Positions 54,350 through 63,965 of a DNA stretch of 64,000 nt are shown here, piece by piece; position 1 is the first letter of the stretch; every line of letters starts with the position of its first letter. This DNA is from Nocardia colli. GTDB lineage: Bacteria; Actinomycetota; Actinomycetes; Mycobacteriales; Mycobacteriaceae. A model generated the notes under the pieces. It was not told the DNA's origin and ran no database searches. It was given only the letters and a program-made list of their open reading frames with translations. A program made the translations under genes and the position numbers. The DNA lies in assembly GCF_008704205.1 (NCBI RefSeq), contig NZ_VXLC01000004.1, positions 124,001-188,000 on the forward strand, in the 5' to 3' direction.

Positions 54350-54964
54350 ATGTCCGACGCCAACCTTCTCGAAGCCGCCGTACGCACCGAGTTCGGTAAG
54401 GGTGCCGCCCGCCGTACCCGTCGCGCGGGCAACGTTCCCGCCGTGCTGTACGGCCACCAGGCCGACCCGCAGCACCTCTCGCTGGATGCCCGCGCCTTCT
54501 CCGCCATTCTGCGCGAGCACGGCACCAACGCGGTGCTCAGCCTCGTCATCGACGGCAAGAAGCAGCTCGCGCTCACCAAGTCGGTTGTCGTGCACCCGAT
54601 TCGCCGCTACATCGAGCACGCCGACCTGCTCATCATCAAGAAGGGCGAGAAGGTCACCGCCGACGTGAACGTCATCGTCGTCGGCGACGCCGCCCCCGGC
54701 ACCCTGGTCACCCAGGACGCCACCACCATCTCCATCGAGTCCGACGCGATGAGCATCCCCGAGTCCATCGAGGTCTCGGTCGAGGGTGTCGAGGCGGGCA
54801 CCCAGATCAACGCGGGCGAGCTCACGCTGCCCAAGGGTGTCACCCTCAACGTCGACGCCGAGACGCTGATCGTCAACGTCATCGCCGCGCCGCAGTCCGA
54901 GGCCGAGGTCGAGGAAGCCGCCGAGGCTGCCGAGGCCGCCGCCGAAGCCGCGAGCGCCGAGTAA
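54350..54964 (+). CDS. rplY: 50S ribosomal protein L25/general stress protein Ctc
   Basis: The long (Ctc/TL5-type) L25, which binds 5S rRNA. The 204-residue protein has the N-terminal L25 domain ([20 protein letters not shown] and [14 protein letters not shown]), the TL5 C-terminal beta domain ([20 protein letters not shown]) and a very acidic Ala/Glu tail. GGGAG stands before ATG 54350. It is immediately followed by pth, so both are transcribed together; pth next to rplY is a common bacterial pairing and is also known in mycobacteria. Confidence 0.96.
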   Translation: MSDANLLEAAVRTEFGKGAARRTRRAGNVPAVLYGHQADPQHLSLDARAFSAILREHGTNAVLSLVIDGKKQLALTKSVVVHPIRRYIEHADLLIIKKGEKVTADVNVIVVGDAAPGTLVTQDATTISIESDAMSIPESIEVSVEGVEAGTQINAGELTLPKGVTLNVDAETLIVNVIAAPQSEAEVEEAAEAAEAAAEAASAE

Positions 54965-54987
54965 GCAGTACCGGGAATCGGTTGTCG

Positions 54988-55569
54988 ATGACCGAATCCA
55001 CGACCGGGCCCGCGCTCGTTGTCGGACTGGGTAACCCAGGCACCGAATACGAGCGCACCCGGCACAATGTGGGGTTTTTGGTCGCCGACGTGCTCGCGGA
55101 GCGCGTCGGCGGCCGTTTTGGCGTGCACAAGAAGTCCGGCGCCGACCTGTTGCAGGCCCGGCTCGACGGCCGCCAGGTGCTGATCGCCAAGCCGCGCTCG
55201 TTCATGAATCTGTCCGGGCGCCCGGTCGCGGCGCTGGCCAAGTTCTTCTCCGTGCCGCCGACCGAGGTGATCGTCGTGCACGACGAGCTCGACCTGCAGT
55301 TCGGCGAGATCCGGCTCAAGCGCGGCGGCGGCGAGGGCGGGCACAACGGCCTTCGCTCCGTGTCCAGCGCGCTGACCACCAAGGACTACCTGCGCACCCG
55401 GATCGGCATCGGCCGCCCGCCCGGCCGGCAGGATCCGGCGGACTACGTGCTCAAGCCGTTCGCGGCGCCGGAACGCAAGGAAATACCGGTGATCGTCGAG
55501 CAGGCCGCCGACGCCGTCGAGCTGTTGCTCCGGGTCGGACTGGAAGCCGCGCAGAACCGAGTGCACTGA
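54988..55569 (+). CDS. pth: Peptidyl-tRNA hydrolase
   Basis: Releases tRNA from peptidyl-tRNAs that fall off the ribosome. The 193 residues contain all family motifs: [18 protein letters not shown] with the catalytic His, [19 protein letters not shown] and GGHNGLRSV. The ATG at 54988 lies 23 bases after the rplY stop; TTG 54982 is also in frame. A hairpin follows at 55567-55596 and overlaps the stop codon. The convergent gene is the Pks16-like ligase. Confidence 0.96.
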   Translation: MTESTTGPALVVGLGNPGTEYERTRHNVGFLVADVLAERVGGRFGVHKKSGADLLQARLDGRQVLIAKPRSFMNLSGRPVAALAKFFSVPPTEVIVVHDELDLQFGEIRLKRGGGEGGHNGLRSVSSALTTKDYLRTRIGIGRPPGRQDPADYVLKPFAAPERKEIPVIVEQAADAVELLLRVGLEAAQNRVH

Positions 55570-55596
55570 CAGCGTCGCGAATTCGTAGCGCTGTCA
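55567..55596. terminator. Hairpin between pth and the ligase gene
   Basis: TGACAGCG (55567-55574) pairs with CGCTGTCA (55589-55596), an 8-bp perfect stem whose left arm begins with the pth stop codon. It separates two convergent genes. Confidence 0.5.
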
Positions 55597-55622
55597 ACGC
55601 CTTTCGATATCTGCGCCGCCGG

Positions 55623-57269
55623 TCAGCGCAGGTGGACGGCGGTGGCGGCGCGGCGGAGTTTGCCGGACGAGGTCTTCGGCAGTGCGCCGGGGCCGAGGAC
55701 GGCGACGGTGCGCGGGCGGGAGCCCACCTCGGAGAACACGGCGTGCACGATCTCGCGTTCGATTCGCTTTACCGCCTCGGCATCCTGGTATTCGTTGCTC
55801 TCCACCACCACCGCGAAACTCTCCCGCTTCTGGCCGGCGTCGAGGCGTACGGCGACCGCGTTGCCGGGTCGCACGCCGGTCACCCTAGTGGCGGCGCGTT
55901 CGATGTCGGTGGGGTAGATGTTGCGGCCGCCCATGATGATGACGTCCTTGATCCGGCCGCAGACCACGATCAGGCCCTCGTCGGTGAAGTAGCCGATGTC
56001 GCCGGTGTCGAGCCAGCCCGCCGCGTCCTGCGCCGGGCGGAACCCGTTGACCGTGACGTAGCCGGAAGTGACTGCCGGGCCGCGTAATTCGATGACGCCG
56101 ACGGATCGGCTCGGCAGCTCCTGGCGTTCCGCGTCGACGACCCGGCCTTCGAGATGATCGACCAGGTAGCCCAGCGTCGGCAGCCGGCGGATGTTGCCCG
56201 GATGCCCGTGCGCGTCGTGCACCGGCACCGCCTTGCCCAGCGCCTCGAGCAGATCGGCGTCGATGACATCGATGACCTGACCCAGGCCCGGATCCGGAAT
56301 CGACACGGCCAGTGTGGTTTCCGCCATGCCGTAGACCGGGGTGAGCGCCATCGGGCTGAGCCCGAAACGCTTTCCGGCCGCGGCCAACGTTTCCATGGTG
56401 TCCGGGTCGACCGGCTCCGCGCCGTTCCACATGTAGCGGACGCTGCTCAGATCGAACGCGCCGTCGTCGGCCTGCTTGAGCCGGCGGGCCAGCAGGGAGT
56501 ACGCGAAATTCGGTGCGGCGGTGACGGTTCCGCGGTACTTGGCGATCAGTTCGGCCCATAACAAGGGGCGCATGAGGAAGTCGAGCGGCGTCACGCACAC
56601 CACCTCGGCGCCGATTTGCATGGGGACACTGAGGAATCCGACCATGCCCATGTCGTGGAACAGCGGCAGCCAGCTGATCATCACGTCGTCGTCGAGCTGG
56701 AACTTGACCCGGTCGAACATGGCGTAGGCGTTGACGAAGAAGTTGCCGTGGGTGATCCGCACCGCCTTGGGCGATCCGGTCGACCCGGAGGTCAACTGCT
56801 GCAAGGCGATATCGTCCTCGGCCGTCGGCACCGGATCGGTGTCGGTGCCCTCGTGCAGCTGATCGATCCGCACCACGGTGATGCCGCGCTCGCGCAGCAG
56901 CGGCTCGGCCGCCTCGAACGGGGCGCCGAGCACCACCGCGCGCGCCTCGATCATGGTCAGCACGGTCTCGGTGTCGCGCGCCCAGACCACCAGATCGGTG
57001 CGCGGGGTCGGCTGGTGCAGCATGGTGATCGAGGCGCCGCGCATCCAGATGGCCTGGCAGGCCGGTGCGATGTCGACCGGCATGCCGGCCAGCACGCCGA
57101 CCGCGTCACCGTGTCCGATGCCCGCCGCCGCCAGGCCGCCCGCCATCCGCCGGGCGATCCGATGGATCTCGCCCCAGCTCTGACGCCGGGGTGCGTCCGG
57201 CTCGCCGGTCACCAGCCCCCGGGTCGACGCCTGCGCCGTCGCATACATCTCGTCGGTGAACCTGCTCAA
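55623..57269 (-). CDS. AMP-binding fatty acyl ligase, Rv1013 (Pks16)-like
   Basis: An adenylate-forming ligase of 548 residues, close in sequence to M. tuberculosis Rv1013 (annotated pks16) as I recall it, and in the same place near pth. Motifs: the P-loop [49 protein letters not shown] and the terminal lysine region in [12 protein letters not shown]. This points to fatty acyl-AMP or acyl-CoA formation in lipid metabolism, without any PKS module in the protein. The start is set at TTG 57269, which follows GGGAG by six bases and aligns with the recalled mycobacterial N-terminus. Confidence 0.9.
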   Translation of the reverse strand: MSRFTDEMYATAQASTRGLVTGEPDAPRRQSWGEIHRIARRMAGGLAAAGIGHGDAVGVLAGMPVDIAPACQAIWMRGASITMLHQPTPRTDLVVWARDTETVLTMIEARAVVLGAPFEAAEPLLRERGITVVRIDQLHEGTDTDPVPTAEDDIALQQLTSGSTGSPKAVRITHGNFFVNAYAMFDRVKFQLDDDVMISWLPLFHDMGMVGFLSVPMQIGAEVVCVTPLDFLMRPLLWAELIAKYRGTVTAAPNFAYSLLARRLKQADDGAFDLSSVRYMWNGAEPVDPDTMETLAAAGKRFGLSPMALTPVYGMAETTLAVSIPDPGLGQVIDVIDADLLEALGKAVPVHDAHGHPGNIRRLPTLGYLVDHLEGRVVDAERQELPSRSVGVIELRGPAVTSGYVTVNGFRPAQDAAGWLDTGDIGYFTDEGLIVVCGRIKDVIIMGGRNIYPTDIERAATRVTGVRPGNAVAVRLDAGQKRESFAVVVESNEYQDAEAVKRIEREIVHAVFSEVGSRPRTVAVLGPGALPKTSSGKLRRAATAVHLR

Positions 57270-57473
57270 CGTCAACTCCCTCATCACCAGCTTCGGGCCG
57301 CCTGTCGACCTGCAATCAACTATCCCGCCATTTCGGCGTGGCGTTAACCCTTTTACCGCGTGTCTAGGTTTGCTGGAGTGTCGCGGGTAACCGGGCTCGA
57401 TGGGAGTATTCGCGCTGACGTCGGTGCCGGATTGGTTATCGCCGAACGGTGATTCAGTGCGTCGCTGCCGCGA

Positions 57474-58142
57474 TTATTTGGCTGCCCGGGCCGGGAAGGT
57501 GGTGGCGTACTGGTCGACGTAGTGCCGGCCGGACCGCGCCGCCAGCTCGCGCATCAGTTCGTCGGTGTTCGCCCGCGCGACGTGATGCTGCTCGGCGGGC
57601 AGGTAGTAGCGCGGGGCGCCGAAGCTGATCCGGACCTTGCCGAAGCGGGGCAGCCGGGTGCCGCGGGGGTTGACGCGGTCGGTGCCCGACAGCACGACCG
57701 GGATCACGGGGGCGCCGGTGGCCATCGCGACGCGCAGCGTGCCGGTGCGGCCGCGGTAGATCCGGCCGTCGGGCGAGCGGGTGCCCTCGGGGTGGATGGC
57801 CCAGACGCCGCCTGCCTCGAGAATGCGGGTGGCCGCGGCGAGCGCGTCGGCCGCGGCGCTGCCGCCGGTCCGGTCGACCGGCACCTGGCCCGCCGCCGAG
57901 AAGAACCAGCGCTTGAACCGCCCGCGCAGGCCGGTTCCGGTGAAGTACTCCTGCTTGGCCAGGAACGCGACCTGGCGCGGCAGCACCAGCGCGAGATACA
58001 GCGAGTCGATCACCGCGAGGTGGTTGGCCGCGACGATCACCGGCCCGGTGCGCGGAACCTGATCCAGCCCTTCGACTTCGGGTCTACCCAGCACCCGCAA
58101 CAGGGGGCCGAGAAACACGTACTTGAAGAGCCAGTACCACAC
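57474..58142 (-). CDS. PlsC-type 1-acylglycerol-3-phosphate acyltransferase
   Basis: A membrane-bound acyltransferase of phospholipid synthesis, 222 residues. Family motifs: ANHLAVIDS (NHxxxxD, catalytic) near residue 38, FRWFFSA-like loop region, IHPEGTRSPDG (the G3P-binding EGTR block) near residue 120 and PVIPVVLSGTDRV. An N-terminal helix (WYWLFKYVFLGPLLRVLG) may anchor it. The ATG at 58142 lies near two palindromes shared with the divergent TetR gene, so it is likely controlled by that regulator. Confidence 0.92.
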   Translation of the reverse strand: MWYWLFKYVFLGPLLRVLGRPEVEGLDQVPRTGPVIVAANHLAVIDSLYLALVLPRQVAFLAKQEYFTGTGLRGRFKRWFFSAAGQVPVDRTGGSAAADALAAATRILEAGGVWAIHPEGTRSPDGRIYRGRTGTLRVAMATGAPVIPVVLSGTDRVNPRGTRLPRFGKVRISFGAPRYYLPAEQHHVARANTDELMRELAARSGRHYVDQYATTFPARAAK

Positions 58143-58166
58143 GAAAACCTCCCGGGAAAAGAATGT

Positions 58167-58205
58167 GTAGACACTGTCTACCGCATTCCTGTAGACAGTG
58201 TCTAC
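58167..58205. promoter_or_regulatory. Two GTAGACA-N-TGTCTAC operators between plsC and TetR genes
   Basis: GTAGACACTGTCTAC (58167-58181) and GTAGACAGTGTCTAC (58191-58205) are 15-bp palindromes with a central C or G, centred 24 bases apart in the divergent region. A two-mismatch third copy is at 58235-58249. They are typical TetR-family targets. Confidence 0.85.
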
Positions 58206-58225
58206 ACCCGAAGTGGGGATCGCCG

Positions 58226-58813
58226 ATGGTTGCCGTAGACAATGTCCGCATGGTCGAGAACGAGCCGCTGCGAGAACGCCTGGTCGGCGCGGGCGTGGAC
58301 CTGCTCGAAGAGGTGGGCGCGGCGCAATTGGGACTCCGCGCCATCACCCGCGCCGCAGGTGTCTCACATGGGGCACCCCGCAGGCATTTCCCCACGCATC
58401 GCGCGTTGCTGGCGGCCATCGCGGTGCGCGGATTCGCCGACCTGATCGACCGGTTCGCCGCCGTCGATCCCGGCACCGGCCCGCGAGATCGCCTGGTACG
58501 CATGAGCGTCGCCTACGTCGAGTTCGCCGGCGAACGCCCAGAGATGTTCACCCTGATGTTCCGGCACGACCTGCTCGAAGGCTCGGGTGAGAACCTGCGC
58601 GGCACCACCCTGCCCCTGTTCGCCCGGTTCGCGGCGCTGGCGAGCGAGGCCGCGCACCCCGGAACCGCAGATCCCGGGGAACGCGCGATCGCCCTGTGGA
58701 CAAACCTGCACGGCATCGCCGCCCTCCAGGCGAACCGCAGCCTGCGCCTGGTCGCGCCCGCCGCCGATATTCGCGCGCTGGTCGACCGCGCGCTCGAATT
58801 ACATCTGGCCTGA
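58226..58813 (+). CDS. TetR-family regulator of the plsC locus
   Basis: A 195-residue TetR protein. The DNA-binding domain is compact: REPLRERL-type start, then DLLEEVGAAQLGLRAITRAA and GVSHGAPRRHFPTHRALLAA. The C-terminal part (TetR_C-type, with FAGERPEMFTLMFRHDLLEG) is like the group known to sense acyl-CoA or fatty acids; that is inference. ATG 58226 follows GGGGA. ATG 58250 is an alternative that would leave the third operator copy outside the gene. It converges with egtE. Confidence 0.9.
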   Translation: MVAVDNVRMVENEPLRERLVGAGVDLLEEVGAAQLGLRAITRAAGVSHGAPRRHFPTHRALLAAIAVRGFADLIDRFAAVDPGTGPRDRLVRMSVAYVEFAGERPEMFTLMFRHDLLEGSGENLRGTTLPLFARFAALASEAAHPGTADPGERAIALWTNLHGIAALQANRSLRLVAPAADIRALVDRALELHLA

Positions 58814-58825
58814 ACGAGTTTCGGG

Positions 58826-59998
58826 CTACAACTGCGCGACGGCGGCGACGAAACGGTCCAGCTCGTCGAAGCTCACGAAGCAGTGCGGTGAGGCGCGGAC
58901 CACCGAACTCAGGCCGCGGCCGGTCATATCCAGGAGGGTTGAGCCGGCGTGGCTGACCGTCACCGTGATGTCTTGTGCGGCAAGCCGATCGCGCACCGCG
59001 ATGCCCTCGAGGCCGTCGACGGTGAACGATACGATGCCGCTGTGCCGAATGCCTATGTCGCGCACCGTGACTCCGGGAATCTCCGGTAGCGCCTCGCGCA
59101 GGTGTTCGGCCCGGGCGGAGATGGCGGCGTACACGTTCTCCGGACCGAGGTCGAGCAGGTACTGCACGGCCGCGCCGAGGCCGAGTCGTCCGGCCACATC
59201 GCATTCCCAGAACTCGAAGCGGCTGGCGTCGGGGGCGAGGCGATACTCGTCCGCGCCGACCCAGGACGCGCTGTGCAGGTCGAGCCGGCCTGGCTCGAGG
59301 GATTGCGCCAATTCTGGTCGGAGGTAAAGGAATCCGGTGCCGCGCGGTCCGCGCAGCCACTTGCGTCCGGTGGCCGAGAGCGCGTCGACGTCGAGTTCGG
59401 CCACGTCGATCGGCAACTGCCCGGTCGACTGGCAGGCGTCGAGCAACACCAGCGCACCCACCGAATGGGCGATTCGAGTGGCCTCGGCGGCCGGGTTGAC
59501 CAGGCCGCCGTTGGTCGGCGCGTGCAGCACCGAGACCAGCTTGACCCGTTCGTCGACCAGCTTCGCCAGCGCGTCGAGATCGATCTGACCGGTGCTGTCG
59601 CTGGGGATTTTCTCCACCGTGGCCCCGGTGGCCCGGGCGCGTTGTAGTGCCGCGATGGCGTTGCTCGCGTAGTCGGCCTCGGAGACTAGGATGCGGTCGC
59701 CCGCGGCCAGCGGAATCGAGTAGAAGAAATCCGCCCAGGAACGAGTCGCGCTGTCGCTCAACGCGATACTGGCCGGCGTCGCGTTGATCAGCGCGCCGAT
59801 CGCGGTCTTCACCGCGGCCAGATCGCCGAGGCGTTCGTTCGCGGCGCGGTAGCCACCGATCTCCGCCTCGCGCCGCAGATGGTCGATGGCGGTGTCCAGC
59901 ACGACCCGCGGGGGCAGCGAGGACCCGGCACTGTCGAGAAAAACGGAACCGGACATACAACCCGGAGTGTCGGCGCGGACACGCTCTTCAGCCAGCAT
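58826..59998 (-). CDS. egtE: Ergothioneine C-S lyase EgtE
   Basis: A PLP-dependent class V aminotransferase-fold protein of 390 residues. PLP contacts are seen in LLDACQSTGQLPIDV (Asp) and ALSATGRKWLRGPRGTGF, where the Lys binds PLP. Next to egtA-egtB-egtC it is best read as the last step of ergothioneine synthesis, which cleaves the sulfoxide. In mycobacteria, as I recall, egtE lies in the same operon; here it is divergent over about 200 bases. ATG 59998 is used; an in-frame ATG at 59956 is possible. The assignment rests on location and fold. Confidence 0.82.
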   Translation of the reverse strand: MLAEERVRADTPGCMSGSVFLDSAGSSLPPRVVLDTAIDHLRREAEIGGYRAANERLGDLAAVKTAIGALINATPASIALSDSATRSWADFFYSIPLAAGDRILVSEADYASNAIAALQRARATGATVEKIPSDSTGQIDLDALAKLVDERVKLVSVLHAPTNGGLVNPAAEATRIAHSVGALVLLDACQSTGQLPIDVAELDVDALSATGRKWLRGPRGTGFLYLRPELAQSLEPGRLDLHSASWVGADEYRLAPDASRFEFWECDVAGRLGLGAAVQYLLDLGPENVYAAISARAEHLREALPEIPGVTVRDIGIRHSGIVSFTVDGLEGIAVRDRLAAQDITVTVSHAGSTLLDMTGRGLSSVVRASPHCFVSFDELDRFVAAVAQL

Positions 59999-60201
59999 GA
60001 TTCCGACTCTAACGGGCATAGCCGGGCGGAGTCCGTCCGTCCTGAGCCGGTCCCCAGTTCGGATTCTTGTCGATTTCTTGTCAGTCCCCATCGCTACTCT
60101 GGATGGATCGCCGCCGGCGGAACAGAGCACGACCGCCCGGTGGTTGCAGATCGACAGCGGACACGAAACCACAGCAACTCGGACGCACAACGGAGGTTGG
60201 C

Positions 60202-61566
60202 ATGGCGGTCACGCTGGAATCAGAGCTGGTCAGTCACGTAATCCACGACGGAGAGCTCAACTCGCGAGCCGCCGCGGAGGCTTATATCGGGGGTGTCTGC
60301 TTCAAGCAGGGACCACCGACGCTGATCGGCGCCGAGCTCGAATGGCTCACCGTGCAGGGTGAGTGTCAGGCGTCAGGCCCCTCGGCCGCCCCGCGTCCGC
60401 AACTGACTGCTCTAGCGGATGCCCTCGGACCCTACGCACCACGGTCCATCGCCCCCGATTCGCCGGAACTGGCGCTACCAGGGGGCAGCCGGGTCACCAT
60501 CGAACCCGGCGGTCAGATCGAACTATCCAGCGCACCATTCGCTGATGCCGCGCAGCTGAATACCTCGCTCCGCGACGATGCCCGCCTTTTGCGGGAACTT
60601 CTCGAATCTCGCTCCATCCGAACCGTTTCCGCCGCCGCCGACGCGGACCGCCGCCCCAAGCGGCTGCTCCAGTTGCCGCGCTACCGCGCCATGGAACAGA
60701 CCTTCGCCGGCATCGGCCCGTTCGGCAAACTCATGATGTGCAATACCGCCGCGACCCAGGTCAGCGTCGACGCGGGCGCCGACCGCGCCGACATCGCCGC
60801 CCGCTGGACCGCGCTCTACGCCATCGGCCCGGCCCTGCTCGCCGCCTTCGCCTGCTCGCCCGCGCTGCGGGGCGCCCCCGCCGGTGAGTGGGCCTCCCAG
60901 CGGATGCGGGCCTGGCTGCGCCTCGACAACGCCAGGACCCGGCCGCCGCTGATGGACTGGGCCGATCCGATCCTCGGCTACAGCAGGTGGGCGCTCGACG
61001 TGCCGCTGCTGTGCGTGCGAAGACCGGACGGCACCGGCCCGGGCGCGAACGGTCAGCCCGCGAACGGGCACGGTGCCGACACCGGCTGGTCGCCGCCGCC
61101 GGGGGCGACCTTCGCGGACTGGCTCACCGGCGCCCTGGACGACGAGGTCGGCCGCCGGCCCGACCGCAACGACCTCGACTATCACCTGACCACGCTGTTC
61201 CCGCCGGTGCGCGCGTCCGGGTACCTGGAGGTCCGCTACATCGACGCCCAGCCCGGCGACGGCTGGACCGTTCCGATCCACGTCCTGGACGCGCTCATGT
61301 CCAGCAGCCGGGTTGTGGCCCAGGCGATCACCATCGCCGCGCCGCTGGCCGGGCACTGGCTCGATGCGGCCCGCTACGGGCTGGCCGATCTGAACATCCG
61401 CTCGGTGGCGGTCGAACTGCTCACCCTGGCCGCGGCCAATGCGTCGAGCGCCGAGGCCGCCCGCGAGATCGAAGCCGCCGTTCAGCGATGTCGCAGCGGC
61501 GATAGACCCGGGGCGGATTCCGCCGCGGCCGGCACCAGGACGGGCGGTCCTGGAGCGGATTCGTGA
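60202..61566 (+). CDS. egtA: Glutamate-cysteine ligase EgtA
   Basis: Makes gamma-glutamyl-cysteine with ATP, the sulfur donor for ergothioneine. The 454-residue protein belongs to the GCS2 family: IGAELEWLTVQGECQ near residue 40, GSRVTIEPGGQIELSS near residue 100, NTAATQVSVDAG near 185, and the Arg-rich LEVRYIDAQPGDGW near 345. ATG 60202 has GGAGG at six bases. A Pro/Gly-rich insertion near 280-300 (TGPGANGQPANGHG) is probably a loop. It heads the egtA-egtB-egtC-egtD operon. Confidence 0.93.
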   Translation: MAVTLESELVSHVIHDGELNSRAAAEAYIGGVCFKQGPPTLIGAELEWLTVQGECQASGPSAAPRPQLTALADALGPYAPRSIAPDSPELALPGGSRVTIEPGGQIELSSAPFADAAQLNTSLRDDARLLRELLESRSIRTVSAAADADRRPKRLLQLPRYRAMEQTFAGIGPFGKLMMCNTAATQVSVDAGADRADIAARWTALYAIGPALLAAFACSPALRGAPAGEWASQRMRAWLRLDNARTRPPLMDWADPILGYSRWALDVPLLCVRRPDGTGPGANGQPANGHGADTGWSPPPGATFADWLTGALDDEVGRRPDRNDLDYHLTTLFPPVRASGYLEVRYIDAQPGDGWTVPIHVLDALMSSSRVVAQAITIAAPLAGHWLDAARYGLADLNIRSVAVELLTLAAANASSAEAAREIEAAVQRCRSGDRPGADSAAAGTRTGGPGADS

Positions 61567-61702
61567 GCGCCGCTCAGCGAGCGAACCGAGCACGCGGCAC
61601 CACCGCGCGCGTAGTCGCGTGCAGAGCGTGCCTGCACTGCCGATCCGGTCCGGCGGGCAGCGCCGCGCCGAAGCCGACAGGAACTAGCACCGGAGACTCA
61701 TC

Positions 61703-63049
61703 ATGACCATTCAGCATCCGCCCGCTACCGACAACGCGGGCACCGAACGACTACGTGAGCAGATCGCCGAGGTGCTCACCCGCGCCAGGCAGCGCACCCT
61801 CACCCTCACCGACTGCATCGACGAGGCCGAGCTGGTCGCGCAGCATTCGCGGCTGATGAGCCCGCTGGTGTGGGATCTGGCCCACATCGGCAATCAGGAA
61901 GAACTGTGGCTGGTCCGCGATGTCGGCGGCCGCGAGGCGGTCCGGGCCGACATCGACGAGCTGTACGACGCGTTCAAGCACGCCCGCTCGAACCGGCCCG
62001 CGCTGCCGCTGCTCGACCCTGCCCAGGCCAGGGGTTACGTCGGCACCGTCCGGGACAAGGTCTGGGATGTGCTGGACCGCAGCGATTTACGCGGTTCGCC
62101 GCTGGTCGACGGCGGGTTCGCGTTCGGCATGATCGCCCAGCACGAGCAGCAGCACGACGAGACCATGCTGGCCACCCACCAGTTGCGTAGCGGGCCTGCG
62201 GTTTTGACGGCGCTCGTGGCGCCGACCACGACCGCGCCGGTGACCGGCGAGGTCGTCGTGCCGGCCGGCGAATTCACCATGGGCACGTCCACCGAACCGT
62301 GGGCGCTGGACAACGAACGCCCCGCGCATCGAGTTCAGTTGCCCGGCTTCGCAATAGACGCCGCGCCGGTGACCAACGAGCAGTACCTCGCGTTCCTCGA
62401 CGACCGCGGCTACGACCGGCCCGAACTGTGGTCCGAGCGCGGCTGGGCGCACCGGCAGGAGGCGGGCCTGGTCGCGCCGCAATTCTGGGAGCGCGACTCG
62501 GCCGGGCAGTGGTGGCGTCGCGTCTTCGGCGTGCTGACCCCGGTGCGCCCGCATCAGCCGGTGGTGCACGTCTGCTGGTTCGAGGCCGAGGCGTACGCGA
62601 ACTGGGCGGGCAAGCGACTGCCGACCGAGGCCGAGTGGGAGAAGGCCGCGCGTTATGACCCGGCCACCGGCGCTACTCGCCGATTCCCCTGGGGCGACAC
62701 CGAACCCGACGCGGCCACCGCGAATCTCGGCCAGCGCCACCTGGAACCGGCCGATGTCGGCGCCTATCCGGCGGGTGCGTCCCCGGCCGGTGTGCACCAG
62801 CTCATCGGCGACGTATGGGAGTGGACCGCATCGGGATTCGACCCGTACCCGGGTTTCCACGCCTTCCCGTATCAGGAGTACTCCGAGGTCTTCTTCGGCG
62901 GCGACTACCGCGTCCTGCGCGGCGGCTCCTTCGGCACCGATCCGGTCGCCTGCCGCAGCACCTTCCGCAACTGGGATCACCCGATCCGGCGGCAGATCTT
63001 CTCCGGTTTCCGGCTCGCGCGCGATCTGCGACCGGGGGAGGGCGAATGA
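61703..63049 (+). CDS. egtB: Ergothioneine sulfoxide synthase EgtB
   Basis: A non-heme iron enzyme that joins gamma-Glu-Cys to hercynine with oxygen. The 448 residues have an N-terminal DinB_2 domain with the three iron His: VWDLAHIGN (near residue 55) and AQHEQQHDET (near residues 145 and 149). The C-terminal FGE-sulfatase domain starts near VVVPAGEFTMGTST and carries PTEAEWEKAAR, WEWTASGFDPYPGF and VLRGGSFGTDP. The pattern is that of type I EgtB, as in mycobacteria. ATG 61703 is the only sensible start. egtC begins 25 bases after its stop. Confidence 0.95.
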   Translation: MTIQHPPATDNAGTERLREQIAEVLTRARQRTLTLTDCIDEAELVAQHSRLMSPLVWDLAHIGNQEELWLVRDVGGREAVRADIDELYDAFKHARSNRPALPLLDPAQARGYVGTVRDKVWDVLDRSDLRGSPLVDGGFAFGMIAQHEQQHDETMLATHQLRSGPAVLTALVAPTTTAPVTGEVVVPAGEFTMGTSTEPWALDNERPAHRVQLPGFAIDAAPVTNEQYLAFLDDRGYDRPELWSERGWAHRQEAGLVAPQFWERDSAGQWWRRVFGVLTPVRPHQPVVHVCWFEAEAYANWAGKRLPTEAEWEKAARYDPATGATRRFPWGDTEPDAATANLGQRHLEPADVGAYPAGASPAGVHQLIGDVWEWTASGFDPYPGFHAFPYQEYSEVFFGGDYRVLRGGSFGTDPVACRSTFRNWDHPIRRQIFSGFRLARDLRPGEGE

Positions 63050-63074
63050 GCCGGCCGACGAGAGGCGCGCGCTG

Positions 63075-63965
63075 ATGTGCAGACATCTCGGTTACGTCGG
63101 CCCGGTGGTGAGCGTCGGCGAGACGCTCACCACCGGAACGCATTCCCTGCGCACTCAAGCGTGGGCACCGCGGGATATGCGGGGCGGCGGCACGATCAAC
63201 GCCGACGGGTTCGGCGTCGCCTGGTGGCGAGCCGTCGAGCCGGACAGCACGCAAAATCCGTCGGCGACCAGCACACTGTCCGGTGATACCGCGCCAGGCG
63301 GCACGCTGATCGCCAGCCGATACCGCAACCCCGCACCCATCTGGACCGACCCCGCGGTGGAAGAGGTGCTGCCGCAACTGCATTCGGCCGCGGTGCTGGC
63401 ATCGATCCGGTCCGCCACCGTCGGCATGCCGGTCGAGCGGGCCGCGTGCGCGCCATTCACCAGCGCGCAGTGGGCGTTCAGCCACAACGGCTCGGTACCC
63501 AACTGGCGCAACGTGATCACCGCGGCGTCCTCGGACTTGGACAATGCCGCCACGCAATTCGGCGCGACCCGGCTCTTCGAGACGATCCAGCTGCTCGAGG
63601 CCGAATCGCCGACCGATGCCGCGACGCTCTGGGTGCTGCTGCGGCAACTGCTCACCGCGGTGTCCCCGGACGGTTTCGTCGATTCCCCGGGCACCGCCCT
63701 CGGCCTGCTCGCCGCCGGCGTGCTGAGACACGCGCCCGCCGCCCGGCTCAACTTCCTGCTCGGCGACGGCGAAACCCTCTGGGCCACAACGGTGCACCAC
63801 GCCTTGTCGGCGCTGGTTACCGACACCTCCGCCGTGCTCGCCTCCGAACCCTATGACGACGACCCCAACTGGCGGTCGATCCCCGACCGCAGCCTGGTTA
63901 TCGCTCGCCCAGGAAAGCTCACCATCGATCCGCTGCCCGACAGCACGAAAGGCGCCTCCCGATGA
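63075..63965 (+). CDS. egtC: Gamma-glutamyl-hercynylcysteine sulfoxide hydrolase EgtC
   Basis: A class II glutamine amidotransferase-fold enzyme of 296 residues that removes the gamma-glutamyl group from the EgtB product. The mature N-terminus MCRHLGYVG puts the catalytic Cys at position 2, as in the Ntn fold. Also visible are NADGFGVAWW, the LASIRSATVGM segment and FSHNGSVPNW with the oxyanion Asn/Gly. ATG 63075. Its stop overlaps the start of egtD by four bases, giving coupled translation. Confidence 0.95.
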   Translation: MCRHLGYVGPVVSVGETLTTGTHSLRTQAWAPRDMRGGGTINADGFGVAWWRAVEPDSTQNPSATSTLSGDTAPGGTLIASRYRNPAPIWTDPAVEEVLPQLHSAAVLASIRSATVGMPVERAACAPFTSAQWAFSHNGSVPNWRNVITAASSDLDNAATQFGATRLFETIQLLEAESPTDAATLWVLLRQLLTAVSPDGFVDSPGTALGLLAAGVLRHAPAARLNFLLGDGETLWATTVHHALSALVTDTSAVLASEPYDDDPNWRSIPDRSLVIARPGKLTIDPLPDSTKGASR

